Part shown: one piece after another, positions 6,707 through 12,823 of the stretch
Numbering within the stretch: position 1 is the first letter of the stretch
How the letters are laid out: the number at the start of each line of letters is the position of its first letter
NCBI GenBank assembly: GCA_023424785.1
Contig: JAFADP010000174.1
Location: forward strand, 1 to 12,823
Reading direction: 5' to 3'
DNA from: Bacillota bacterium
GTDB lineage: Bacteria > Bacillota > Clostridia > Clostridiales > Clostridiaceae
DNA length: 12,823 nt
Notes under the pieces: model-generated
What the model was told of the DNA's origin: nothing
Seen by the model: the letters and a program-made list of their open reading frames with translations, nothing else
Databases searched by the model: none
Program-made: the position numbers and the translations under genes

Positions 6707-8062
6707 TTATTTAAGAATATCTTTTAAATCATTTAATCCAGTATTAGTAGTAACAACAATTACTGTATCACCAAAGTTAATAGTATCATACCCTCTAGGA
6801 ATAATAACTTTGCCATGTCTATTAATACTAGTTATAAGTAGATTATCCTTAAGTTTTAGCTTTTCAATAGGAACTCCTATTAAACTAGAATTTTCGCTAA
6901 CACGAAACTCTAAAGCCTCAACCTTATTATTTACTATTCTATACAATGTTTCTATATTACTTCCTAAAGAGTTTTGCATTGCACGAACATATTGAAGTAT
7001 TTTTTCTGATGTAATAAATTTAGGATAAATAATACTTCCTATAGATAAATTATTAATTATATTTTCAAATGGAATTCTATTTACCTTTGTTACAAGCTTT
7101 GCATTACACTTGCTTTTTGCATATAAAGAAAGCATTATATTTTCTTCATCATAGTTAGTAAGAGATGCAAAGGCTTCTGTATGGTTAATACCTTCTTCTT
7201 GTAATAATTCTTGATCTGTACCATCTCCATGAATTATCATAGCTTCTGGTAGGACATCACTTAAATACTCACATCTTTTTTTATCTTTTTCGATAATTTT
7301 AACGTTAATACCCATATCTAATAATTGTTTAGCTAAATAATATGATATTTTACCTCCACCAACTAACATAGTATCTTTTACTTGATTATTTAACATTCCA
7401 ATCTTCTTAAAGAAGTCACTTGAATTTTGAGAAGGTGCAATAATGCTAACTTTGTCTCCAAGATTTAATACAAAGTTTCCAGAAGGTATAATTACTTCTT
7501 CACCTCTTTCTACTGCACATATAAGGATATCAGAACGTAAGCTTGAACATATTTCTGATACTAGCATATTATTAAGAGGGGATTTTTCTCTTATTTCAAA
7601 CTTAAGAAGTTCAATTTTTCCTTTTGCAAATGTATCAATTTTAATAGCTGATGGAAATCTTAATACTTTAGAAATCTCTCTAGCTGTAGCAAGTTCTGGG
7701 TTAATTATCATAGAAAGACCTAACTCTTCCTTAATGAAATTAATCTCTTGGCTATACACTGGATTACGCACACGAGCAATAGTATGACAATTACCAGCTT
7801 TCTTTGCAATTAAACAGCATAGTAAGTTAAGTTCATCAGAAGAGGTTACAGCTATTAATAAATGAGCTTTTTCTATACCTGCATCTATTTGAACATTATA
7901 ACTAGCACCATTTCCTGCTATTCCAATTACATCTAGGGTATTGGATAATTTTTCGAGAACATCTTCATTAGTGTCAATTAATGATATATTATGTCCTTCT
8001 TGTACAAGTTGTTGGGCAAGAGTAGTTCCTACCTTACCACATCCTACAATAATAATTCTCAT
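6707..8062 (-). CDS. trkA: TrkA, NAD(H)-binding regulatory subunit of K+ uptake
   Basis: A 451-residue cytosolic gating protein with duplicated RCK/KTN architecture. The first Rossmann fold opens at the N-terminus with Gly7-x-Gly9-x-x-Gly12 and the acidic Asp30 at the end of beta-2. A TrkA_C domain follows at about 140-215. The second Rossmann fold has VGGGKIS (234-240) and Glu258, and a second TrkA_C domain ends the protein. In the second fold the last position of the glycine motif is Ser240, so nucleotide binding there may differ. The start at 8062 has GGAGG a few bases upstream. It leads the trkA-trkH operon and should sit as a ring under the TrkH dimer. Two-domain length fits TrkA, not the half-size KtrA. 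Confidence 0.95.
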   Translation of the reverse strand: MRIIIVGCGKVGTTLAQQLVQEGHNISLIDTNEDVLEKLSNTLDVIGIAGNGASYNVQIDAGIEKAHLLIAVTSSDELNLLCCLIAKKAGNCHTIARVRNPVYSQEINFIKEELGLSMIINPELATAREISKVLRFPSAIKIDTFAKGKIELLKFEIREKSPLNNMLVSEICSSLRSDILICAVERGEEVIIPSGNFVLNLGDKVSIIAPSQNSSDFFKKIGMLNNQVKDTMLVGGGKISYYLAKQLLDMGINVKIIEKDKKRCEYLSDVLPEAMIIHGDGTDQELLQEEGINHTEAFASLTNYDEENIMLSLYAKSKCNAKLVTKVNRIPFENIINNLSIGSIIYPKFITSEKILQYVRAMQNSLGSNIETLYRIVNNKVEALEFRVSENSSLIGVPIEKLKLKDNLLITSINRHGKVIIPRGYDTINFGDTVIVVTTNTGLNDLKDILK

Positions 8063-8113
8063 ATTTCCTCCAAAAAATAAAAAACTAAATTAAAGAAATA
8101 ATATATACAATAA

Positions 8114-8142
8114 AGCATAATGGTCATGTAGTAAAAAGTCAA
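8114..8142 (-). promoter_or_regulatory. trkA-trkH promoter
   Basis: On the minus strand, TTGACT (8137-8142) and TATGCT (8114-8119) have 17-bp spacing. The resulting leader is only about 45 nt long, too short for a c-di-AMP riboswitch. Confidence 0.7.
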
Positions 8143-8171
8143 TGTAATTTATATTTTATATATGTATTTTG

Positions 8172-8180
8172 TGTTAAAAT
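8172..8180 (+). promoter_or_regulatory. Candidate extended -10 promoter of the Tyr/Asn-rich protein gene
   Basis: TGT-TAAAAT resembles a TG-extended -10, 37 bp upstream of the ATG. No good -35 is visible. It is divergent from the trkA promoter. Confidence 0.4.
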
Positions 8181-8216
8181 ATCTAAAAGTATTATATTTT
8201 TTGGTGGTGAATATAT

Positions 8217-8720
8217 ATGGAAATACAAAAAAAGGTTTTAAAGTGTATATTAATGAACTTATCAGATATTTATTTGAATATAAAAAATTTTCCTAAGTCT
8301 AATCATTTTATATATGAACTAAATTTATATAATGAAGTTTTATTAGAAAAGGGGAAGATAAATTACAACTCTTTAAAGTATTTAATTAAAAATTCAAAGT
8401 ATTATGCTTATCCATTTCAATTATCTTTTTTCATGATAAAAAAGTATAATTACAATAAGGTACTAAAGCATATTGATAGTATTATATGCGCAAATAATAA
8501 GTTAATAGAAAAGTTAAATATAGAAAGATATGATCAAGTAAGAAATATGGCAAGTTGTTTAATTAATTATCCTAATTATCTTATTGGTAATTATTATTCA
8601 AAGAGTGATAAGGATTTTTATATAGATAATTTTACTTTTTACTATAATTTATATAATGAAGAGTTTTTAAAAGAATATAAGTATTTATTTATGGATAGTA
8701 ATATAAACACAGTAAGTTAA
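8217..8720 (+). CDS. Hypothetical Tyr/Asn-rich protein
   Basis: I do not recognise this 167-residue protein. The start is well supported: GGTGGTGA lies 6 nt before the ATG. Composition is striking, with about 21 Tyr and 23 Asn, together about a quarter of the residues, plus many Lys. It has no signal peptide and no run long enough to be a membrane segment. The sequence alternates amphipathic stretches such as KVLKCILMNLSDIYLNI and NKVLKHIDSIICANNKLIEKL, so a mostly helical soluble protein is likely. Codon use is as AT-rich as its neighbours. It is followed after 72 bp by a strong promoter for the next gene, with no clear terminator, so it may be partly co-transcribed with it. A fast-evolving clostridial protein is the best description. 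Confidence 0.75.
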   Translation: MEIQKKVLKCILMNLSDIYLNIKNFPKSNHFIYELNLYNEVLLEKGKINYNSLKYLIKNSKYYAYPFQLSFFMIKKYNYNKVLKHIDSIICANNKLIEKLNIERYDQVRNMASCLINYPNYLIGNYYSKSDKDFYIDNFTFYYNLYNEEFLKEYKYLFMDSNINTVS

Positions 8721-8728
8721 ATTCATGT

Positions 8729-8757
8729 TTGATAAATTACATTTAATTTGCTATAAT
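8729..8757 (+). promoter_or_regulatory. Strong promoter of the acidic four-Cys protein gene
   Basis: TTGATA (8729-8734) and TATAAT (8752-8757) have 17-bp spacing, with TGC directly before the -10. This is close to the sigma-A ideal and suggests high basal expression. Confidence 0.78.
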
Positions 8758-8792
8758 AAATTTTTATTAAGTAAATAGGTGGTGTTACATAT

Positions 8793-9257
8793 ATGACTAA
8801 GTATAGCGAAGACGATTATTGTGATTTATATGGTAGAAAGATTTGTGATAATTGTGGTAAGTGTTTAGAAGAAGAGGGTATAGATATAAAAGCTATTAAG
8901 ATTGAGGATATAGCAAAAGACATAGAAGAAAATAAAATCCTAGAAGAAGAATATAAAGCTCGTATGCAGTTATTAAAAGAAGAAGAGGATTTTGATAATG
9001 ATATTAATGATGATTATGAAGAAGAGAATTTAGAAGAGAGTAGTATAGATATATCAGTACCAGAGGATTTAAAAGCTGCTTATGAAAAATTTAAAAATGA
9101 AACTGGAATTGATTTATCAAATTATGATGATGAATACGAAGATGCTTTTGATCATTTAGTATCATTAGAAGAGGCGGACTTACTAGAAGAAGGTTCTATT
9201 GAAGAATTAACAGAAGAAGTTTTTCCAGGAGTTAGAAGAATAAAAAAAATTAAATAA
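8793..9257 (+). CDS. Highly acidic protein with N-terminal four-Cys cluster
   Basis: A 154-residue cytosolic protein of unknown function. About a third of its residues are Asp or Glu (51 of 154). The N-terminus carries Cys10, Cys18, Cys21 and Cys24 (C-x7-C-x2-C-x2-C, ending ICDNCGKCLEEEG), which could bind zinc or an iron-sulfur centre. The middle (about 38-80) is a charged helix, and the C-terminal part (about 88-145) alternates short helices with acidic loops before a basic tail, RRIKKIK. GGTGGTG lies 8 nt before the ATG, and a near-consensus promoter precedes it. Acidity plus a metal-like cluster could suggest an adaptor or nucleic-acid mimic, but nothing proves this. I believe similar small proteins exist in other clostridia but cannot check. 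Confidence 0.8.
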   Translation: MTKYSEDDYCDLYGRKICDNCGKCLEEEGIDIKAIKIEDIAKDIEENKILEEEYKARMQLLKEEEDFDNDINDDYEEENLEESSIDISVPEDLKAAYEKFKNETGIDLSNYDDEYEDAFDHLVSLEEADLLEEGSIEELTEEVFPGVRRIKKIK

Positions 9258-9271
9258 TATATTTGAATAAA

Positions 9272-9327
9272 ATCACCTCAATAAAGAAACAATAAGATTG
9301 AAATATAAAAATTGAGGTGATATTTTT
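9272..9327 (+). promoter_or_regulatory. Inverted repeat that can hide the lipoprotein's ribosome binding site
   Basis: ATCACCTCAAT (9272-9282) and ATTGAGGTGAT (9311-9321) are a perfect 11-bp inverted repeat with a 28-nt loop. The right arm contains the GAGGTGAT ribosome binding site of the lipoprotein gene. The left arm repeats ATCACCTC, the sequence of the 16S rRNA anti-Shine-Dalgarno end. The right arm is followed by ATTTTT, so the same hairpin may also act as a weak terminator for the acidic protein gene. No good promoter is visible between the two genes. Confidence 0.6.
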
Positions 9328-9945
9328 ATGAATAAAAAGAAAATAAGTTGTCTCATTTTAGCACTAGGTTTAAGTTTATCATTAGCAGGATGTGGTTGTG
9401 GTAATACAACAACAAATGATGGTAATAAGAGTGGAAATGGCACAAATACAGTAGGAGATGCTGTTGAAAGAGGTGCTGAAGATGTAAGAGAAGGAGCTAA
9501 TGATATTATTAATGGCACAGAAAGTTTAGTAGATAGAATGACTGATACTACTATGGAATACAACAAAGAAGATCTTAAAAAAGCTCTAGAAAAAGATGGT
9601 TATAAAGTTGAAGAAACTAAAGGATCTCAATCTTATTTCTCTGCAGACAATAAAGATTTTAAAGTTGATGGAGAAACAATATCAGTATATGAATATGGTG
9701 CTAGTGATGCAGAAGCTTTAAAAAATGATTTAAGCACAGTAACTAATAATGGTGCTAAAATAAATAATAAAGATGTTACCTGGAGTAAAAAAGGTCATAT
9801 ATACAAAAGGGGAAGACTTATTGTAGTATATGATGGAGATAATGAAACCTTAATTAAATCTTTAAACGATGCACTTGGAACATCATTAATGGAAGGTACA
9901 ACTAATAATACTAACAATAATACAACTAATACTAATGTTAAATAA
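9328..9945 (+). CDS. Putative lipoprotein of unknown function
   Basis: A 205-residue exported protein. It has a basic N-terminus (MNKKK), a hydrophobic core, and the lipobox Leu-Ala-Gly-Cys with Cys22 as the lipidation site, so it should be anchored on the outer face of the membrane. Cys24 follows closely (GCGCG). Residues 25-45 are a Gly/Asn/Thr-rich linker. Residues about 45-75 look helical (VERGAEDVREGANDIINGTESLVDRM). A small alpha/beta domain with KEDLKKALEKDGYKVEE and HIYKRGRLIVVYDGDNETLIKSLNDAL follows, and the end is an Asn/Thr-rich tail. No function is recognised. GAGGTGAT lies 6 nt before the ATG and can be paired in a hairpin, so translation may be controlled. Transcription may come from the strong promoter upstream of the acidic protein gene. 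Confidence 0.85.
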   Translation: MNKKKISCLILALGLSLSLAGCGCGNTTTNDGNKSGNGTNTVGDAVERGAEDVREGANDIINGTESLVDRMTDTTMEYNKEDLKKALEKDGYKVEETKGSQSYFSADNKDFKVDGETISVYEYGASDAEALKNDLSTVTNNGAKINNKDVTWSKKGHIYKRGRLIVVYDGDNETLIKSLNDALGTSLMEGTTNNTNNNTTNTNVK

Positions 9946-9950
9946 GAAAA

Positions 9951-9982
9951 AATAAAAGAGAGAATTAATTCTCTCTTTTATT
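9951..9982. terminator. Perfect palindromic bidirectional terminator
   Basis: The 32-bp stretch is a perfect palindrome with half-site AATAAAAGAGAGAATT. It can form a stem of about 14 bp with a TTAA loop, with U-rich ends on both strands. It separates the lipoprotein gene from the convergent recombinase gene. Confidence 0.88.
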
Positions 9983-9985
9983 AAT

Positions 9986-11389
9986 TTACAAATCTGCAAG
10001 AGGGTTAGATTTAATTGCCTCTCTTAGAGATTCATCATCAACGTGAGTATAAATTTGGGTAGTTGATATATTTTCATGTCCTAATATTCCTTGTAAGCTT
10101 CTTATGTCTACATTTCCATGCTTATACATAAGGGTAGCAGCAGTATGTCTTAATTTATGTGGTGTATAATTGGCATCTGTTAAACCTGCATTAAGCATAT
10201 GTTTCTTTACCATTAATTCAACAGTTCTAGTGCTAATTTTTCTATTATGAGAGGAGAGAAATAGGTAAGATTTGTTTTCAGGTGTAGCTTTAGAATCATC
10301 TCTTACATTTAAATAGTTATTTAAGGCCTTTAAACACGCATTATTTAAATATACAGTCCTTTCCTTATTACCTTTACCAACAATAGTAAGAATATCTCCC
10401 TTTATTCTTGGAATTTGAATAGAGCAGAGCTCTGAAATTCTCATACCACAATTAAGAAACAAAGTTAATATACAATAATCCATATAATAATTTTTATGGT
10501 TTTTATCTAATGAATTTAAAAGAATTTTACTTTGATCTAAAGTTAAATAAATAGGATTTTTTCTTTCTTTTTTAGGACTTTCAAGTTCTAAAGCTGGATT
10601 TTCTTCAATTATCTTAGCTTTTTGTTGAAGATAATTAAAGAAAGCTTTTATAGCTGCAACCTTTCTAGATCTTGCATAAGTTCCATTAGTTCTAGTTTTT
10701 TCTGTGTATGATAAAAATGCATACATATCATTAATTGTTATATTATTATAGAATTTATTATCTATATCACTTATTATAACATCTTCAATTTTCTCTGATG
10801 TTTTATCTAGACCTTTATAGACCTTTATAAACTTTAAAAATAAACGAATATCACTTAAATAACCATTAACTGTATTTATTGATTTTCCTCTAATAACTTC
10901 ATAGTAATTAATAAATCCCTTAACGCTTTCTGGATATTCATCTTCATCTCTAATTTCAATTCCTAAAATATTATTTACCTTAACATTTTTATTTTGACCT
11001 TCTTTGACTTTCGTTTTACTAATATTATCATTTATTTTATTATTTTCTATATTATCTTTTTTATTCTTATTTTTTATTTTACTTGATTTTTTGTTATCTT
11101 TTATGTAGTAATCTCTTAATCCTGAATCTTTTAACCATTTTTGTATAGTTCTTAAATTTATGTTATATATTTGTGACAATTTTGATGTTTTCACTTTATT
11201 TTTATTATATAGAATATATAAATCCTTAATTATATAAAAATATGGCTCTTTTTTAGTTTTTTTGTTTAATTCTTCATATATTTTATCTAATCTTTTTTCA
11301 TCGAATTTAGTTAATTTTACGTTAAAAAGTGCCTTGATTTCATCATTGTATATGAAATTTTCGTAGTTTTGTATTTTTTCGTTTTTCAT
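9986..11389 (-). CDS. Tyrosine recombinase with N-terminal helix-turn-helix-like extension
   Basis: A 467-residue XerC/D-like site-specific recombinase, about 150 residues longer than ordinary Xer proteins. The catalytic set is complete: Arg317 (CGMRISEL), Lys339 (VGKGNKER), His411 and Arg414 (HKLRH), His438 (LGH) and nucleophile Tyr447 (TTQIYTHV). The core-binding SAM-like domain spans about 154-260. The extra N-terminus has a charged helical part, then KTSKLSQIYNINLRTIQKWLKDSG (residues 68-90), which reads as a helix-turn-helix, and a Lys/Asn-rich low-complexity linker at about 96-137. The ATG at 11389 has a perfect AGGAGG, but 13 nt away, unusually far; no better in-frame start exists. Inverted repeats of recombinase-site form lie directly upstream. 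No other phage or element gene is adjacent, so it is not obviously an integrase of a mobile element. Confidence 0.9.
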   Translation of the reverse strand: MKNEKIQNYENFIYNDEIKALFNVKLTKFDEKRLDKIYEELNKKTKKEPYFYIIKDLYILYNKNKVKTSKLSQIYNINLRTIQKWLKDSGLRDYYIKDNKKSSKIKNKNKKDNIENNKINDNISKTKVKEGQNKNVKVNNILGIEIRDEDEYPESVKGFINYYEVIRGKSINTVNGYLSDIRLFLKFIKVYKGLDKTSEKIEDVIISDIDNKFYNNITINDMYAFLSYTEKTRTNGTYARSRKVAAIKAFFNYLQQKAKIIEENPALELESPKKERKNPIYLTLDQSKILLNSLDKNHKNYYMDYCILTLFLNCGMRISELCSIQIPRIKGDILTIVGKGNKERTVYLNNACLKALNNYLNVRDDSKATPENKSYLFLSSHNRKISTRTVELMVKKHMLNAGLTDANYTPHKLRHTAATLMYKHGNVDIRSLQGILGHENISTTQIYTHVDDESLREAIKSNPLADL

Positions 11390-11433
11390 ATATAAAATTA
11401 TACCTCCTAAAACAGCTTTAAACCCTTATAAAT

Positions 11434-11462
11434 ACTATATCATAGCTTATTCGTTTTTTCAA
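11434..11462 (-). promoter_or_regulatory. Recombinase promoter
   Basis: On the minus strand, TTGAAA (11457-11462) and TATAGT (11434-11439) have 17-bp spacing, with TGA before the -10. The spacer and -35 are overlapped by the outer repeat arm at 11448-11459, so a protein bound there would block transcription. Confidence 0.68.
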
Positions 11463-11527
11463 TAATAATATTTTCGTTAAACGTAGATTTAACGAAAATT
11501 ATTTATAATAATTTTAAAAAACGAATA
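11448..11527. repeat. Outer inverted repeat flanking the recombinase-site-like palindrome
   Basis: TATTCGTTTTTT (11448-11459) and AAAAAACGAATA (11516-11527) are a perfect 12-bp inverted repeat. Its centre (11487.5) lies 3 bp from the centre of the inner repeat. All four arms of the two repeats share the core TTCGTT, two in each orientation. This may be a set of binding sites for one protein. Confidence 0.7.
11470..11499. repeat. 12-6-12 inverted repeat, possible recombinase core site or operator
   Basis: ATTTTCGTTAAA (11470-11481) and TTTAACGAAAAT (11488-11499) are perfect inverted arms around the 6-bp spacer CGTAGA. This is close to the 11-6-11 geometry of Xer dif sites and other tyrosine recombinase core sites. 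It lies 81 bp upstream of the recombinase start codon. Unlike dif, the two arms are identical, which suits one homodimeric protein. Confidence 0.65.
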
Positions 11528-11654
11528 GAATTTACTATAAATTTATGCTTAAATTTAAGATTTTAAACATCCATTTTCACGAGATTTTGATTTCAACTTT
11601 TATATTTAACTATACATTTATTCATTTTATATAAAACTTAAAATTAAATTTTTG

Positions 11655-11691
11655 TAAAAATAAATGGTCAGTTTTTTTGAAAATCTGACCA
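11655..11691 (-). terminator. Terminator of the polysaccharide deacetylase gene
   Basis: On the minus strand, GGTCAG and CTGACC form the base of a hairpin (11666-11690) continued by TTTT/AAAA after one A-A mismatch. It is followed by ATTTATTTTT. The stop codon lies immediately upstream. Confidence 0.85.
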
Positions 11692-11693
11692 AA

Positions 11694-12623
11694 TTAATTA
11701 AGATTTGTTACAACATCAAATTCGTATCCTAAATCTTTCATATAAATTATAAATTCATCTAAAGCTTCAGCATTAGCTTTATTTACACCATGTAATAAAT
11801 ATATAGCGCCTGGATGATAATAATTTTTCATCCATTCTAAAGCTTCATCTTTAGAATTCCAATCTGCATCCCAATCTTTATAAGCAAAGCTCCAAAAAAT
11901 ACTTTTATATCCTAGCTGATTTGCATAATCTAAAGCTTCCTTGCTAAAAGTTCCTTCAGGAAATCTAAATACTTTATCCATTTCAGTTCCTGTAACTTCC
12001 TTAAAAGCTTCATCAGTTATAATCAATTCCTTAATAAATCTCTCTGGATCTTCATGAGCTACCTTAGCCATATTAGGATGACTATAAGTATGATTTCCAA
12101 TTACATGACCTTCATTTTTCATTCTTGTAACAATTTCCGGATTAGCTTCTATAAAGCCTTTAGTTACAAAGAATGTAGCTTTAATATTATGCTTTTTTAA
12201 TGTATCTAAGTTTTTATTTGCTTGGCTATCATTTATACCTTCATCAAAGGTTAAATAAATCACCTTAGTATCATTACCTATATAATAACTATTATATTCT
12301 TTTAATTCATTTATAGATAAAGGACTATTTGGCCTTTTAAAATCTTTATTTCGTCCAAACCAAAAGCCTATATTTTCACTAGAATCATTACTCTTTACAA
12401 TTGTATACTTATCATAAGAATAAGTTTCATTCTCTGTAATCGTTAACAAAGAGTTGTTACTATTATCTTTTATATCTACATTTAAATATAGATCATCTTC
12501 TGTTTTAGATTCAGTATCTCTAAATATCTCCTCATTATCCTTACTGTTATATATTAATAATAAAATTCCACTACCTAGTATAATTATAAGCAAAATTAAA
12601 ATATATTTAAAAACCTTATTCAT
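11694..12623 (-). CDS. pdaA: PdaA-like polysaccharide deacetylase (muramic delta-lactam formation in spore cortex)
   Basis: A 309-residue membrane-anchored NodB-type deacetylase. Residues 5-25 form an uncleaved signal anchor, followed by a spacer, so the enzyme acts outside the membrane. Catalytic motifs are in order: TFDEG (125-129, base Asp127), metal-binding His178 and His182 in GNHTYSHP, RFPEG (220-224), the DWDADW region (250-255) and LLHG with His278. The pre-domain IGFWFGRNKDFKRP and the stretch HPGAIYLLHGVNKANAEALDE strongly recall B. subtilis PdaA, which removes acetyl groups from muramic acid on the way to the delta-lactam of cortex peptidoglycan. The second acidic residue of motif 1 is Glu128, not the Asp usual in the wider family. 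AGGAGA lies 6 nt before the ATG. No sporulation promoter could be assigned with confidence upstream; a TATAAT repeat is present. Confidence 0.88.
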   Translation of the reverse strand: MNKVFKYILILLIIILGSGILLLIYNSKDNEEIFRDTESKTEDDLYLNVDIKDNSNNSLLTITENETYSYDKYTIVKSNDSSENIGFWFGRNKDFKRPNSPLSINELKEYNSYYIGNDTKVIYLTFDEGINDSQANKNLDTLKKHNIKATFFVTKGFIEANPEIVTRMKNEGHVIGNHTYSHPNMAKVAHEDPERFIKELIITDEAFKEVTGTEMDKVFRFPEGTFSKEALDYANQLGYKSIFWSFAYKDWDADWNSKDEALEWMKNYYHPGAIYLLHGVNKANAEALDEFIIYMKDLGYEFDVVTNLN

Positions 12624-12708
12624 ACTTTATCTCCTATAATTTTTATATTATAGTATTATAGTGTTATATAGAATATTTGTTACAAAATAATTGGCACTGC
12701 TATATTAA

Positions 12709-12734
12709 GGAAAGTATATTAGTACATACTCTCC
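12709..12734 (-). terminator. Weak hairpin after the truncated 3'-edge gene
   Basis: GGAAAGTAT (12709-12717) and ATACTCTCC (12726-12734) pair over 9 bp with one wobble on the minus strand. The following sequence, TTAATATAGC, is a poor U-tract, so this may be a weak terminator or only an mRNA 3' hairpin. Confidence 0.4.
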
Positions 12735-12749
12735 TATTATTATATCTTT

Positions 12750-12823
12750 TTAAACTTCATCTAAAGTTTCTGGTTCTGGATAATCTACTCCCTTTGTATC
12801 AACTGTAATAGATTCTATAACTA
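12750..12823 (-). CDS. C-terminal end of an unidentified protein, cut by the window edge
   Basis: An open minus-strand frame runs in from the window edge and ends at TAA (12750-12752). The visible 23 residues are VIESITVDTKGVD followed by YPEPETLDEV, an acidic, proline-containing C-terminus. The reading is supported by codon use like its neighbours, the same strand as pdaA, and a hairpin just downstream. Too little is visible to name a family. It could be upstream of pdaA in the same transcription direction, but the 126-bp gap with a hairpin suggests separate units. Confidence 0.6.
   Translation of the reverse strand, partial: VIESITVDTKGVDYPEPETLDEV

Larger units (their letters stand above)
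11390..11693. other. 304-bp intergenic region upstream of the recombinase gene
   Basis: From the recombinase side it holds the AGGAGG site, the recombinase promoter, two nearly nested inverted repeats (11448-11527) and the terminator of the deacetylase gene. The section 11528-11654 is very AT-rich; apart from a 12-bp palindrome CTTAAATTTAAG (11548-11559), I see no gene or site in it. Confidence 0.7.

Noticed and set aside
8063..8216. c-di-AMP riboswitch ahead of the K+ uptake operon
   Set aside because: Such riboswitches are known upstream of K+ transporters, but the promoter found leaves a leader of only about 45 nt and no conserved riboswitch core is visible.
9273..9566. Minus-strand open frame opposite the lipoprotein start
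   Set aside because: It overlaps a well-supported lipoprotein with lipobox and ribosome binding site, and has no recognisable domain.
9986..11389. Integrated prophage or transposon marked by the recombinase
   Set aside because: Flanking genes are ordinary chromosomal types, base composition does not shift, and no direct-repeat attachment sites, structural or relaxase genes are seen in the window.
11470..11499. Chromosomal dif site for terminus resolution
   Set aside because: The spacing is similar, but the arms are perfectly identical and do not match the asymmetric dif sequence of Bacillus or E. coli as I remember it. I call it only a possible site of the neighbouring recombinase.
11548..11559. 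Palindrome CTTAAATTTAAG as an operator
   Set aside because: A 12-bp A/T-dominated palindrome is expected by chance in such AT-rich DNA and it lies near no promoter I can identify.

Overview
The window looks like chromosomal DNA of a low-GC, spore-forming Firmicute, most likely Clostridium sensu stricto. The base composition is strongly AT-rich, Shine-Dalgarno sites are AGGAGG or GAGGTG, promoters are sigma-A type with frequent TG-extended -10 elements, the SOS boxes have the Gram-positive form GAAC-N4-GTTT, and a PdaA-like cortex peptidoglycan deacetylase implies sporulation. I see no rRNA, tRNA, CRISPR array, insertion sequence or phage structural gene.

Layout. Positions 1-633 hold the 3' part of a coiled-coil protein with a C-terminal beta-rich domain. 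It converges on lexA (minus strand) across a shared terminator. lexA is divergent from an HD-domain nucleotidase-like gene, and the gap carries two LexA boxes. The HD gene converges on a MATE transporter gene. That gene is divergent from a MerR/BmrR-type regulator, and the two promoters overlap around a degenerate dyad. The regulator is followed by a DUF1275/YoaK-type membrane protein. A bidirectional terminator separates this from the potassium uptake operon trkA-trkH (minus strand).

From about 8.2 to 9.9 kb, three plus-strand genes encode proteins I cannot assign a function: a Tyr/Asn-rich protein, a very acidic protein with four N-terminal cysteines, and a lipoprotein. The lipoprotein's ribosome binding site is one arm of a perfect 11-bp inverted repeat. 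A perfect palindromic terminator then separates them from a minus-strand tyrosine recombinase. It has all six catalytic residues and an unusual N-terminal extension of about 150 residues containing a helix-turn-helix-like segment. Just upstream of the recombinase is a 12-6-12 perfect inverted repeat resembling a recombinase core site, nearly nested inside a second perfect 12-bp inverted repeat. The window closes with pdaA and the last 23 codons of another minus-strand gene.

How the genes work together. Three units are well supported: LexA autoregulation, MerR control of the MATE pump, and TrkA/TrkH as a gated K+ uptake system. The recombinase with its adjacent nested repeats is the best candidate for something undescribed. 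It could be a self-regulated recombinase with its own site, and the sequence alone does not settle whether the repeats are recombination sites, operators or both.
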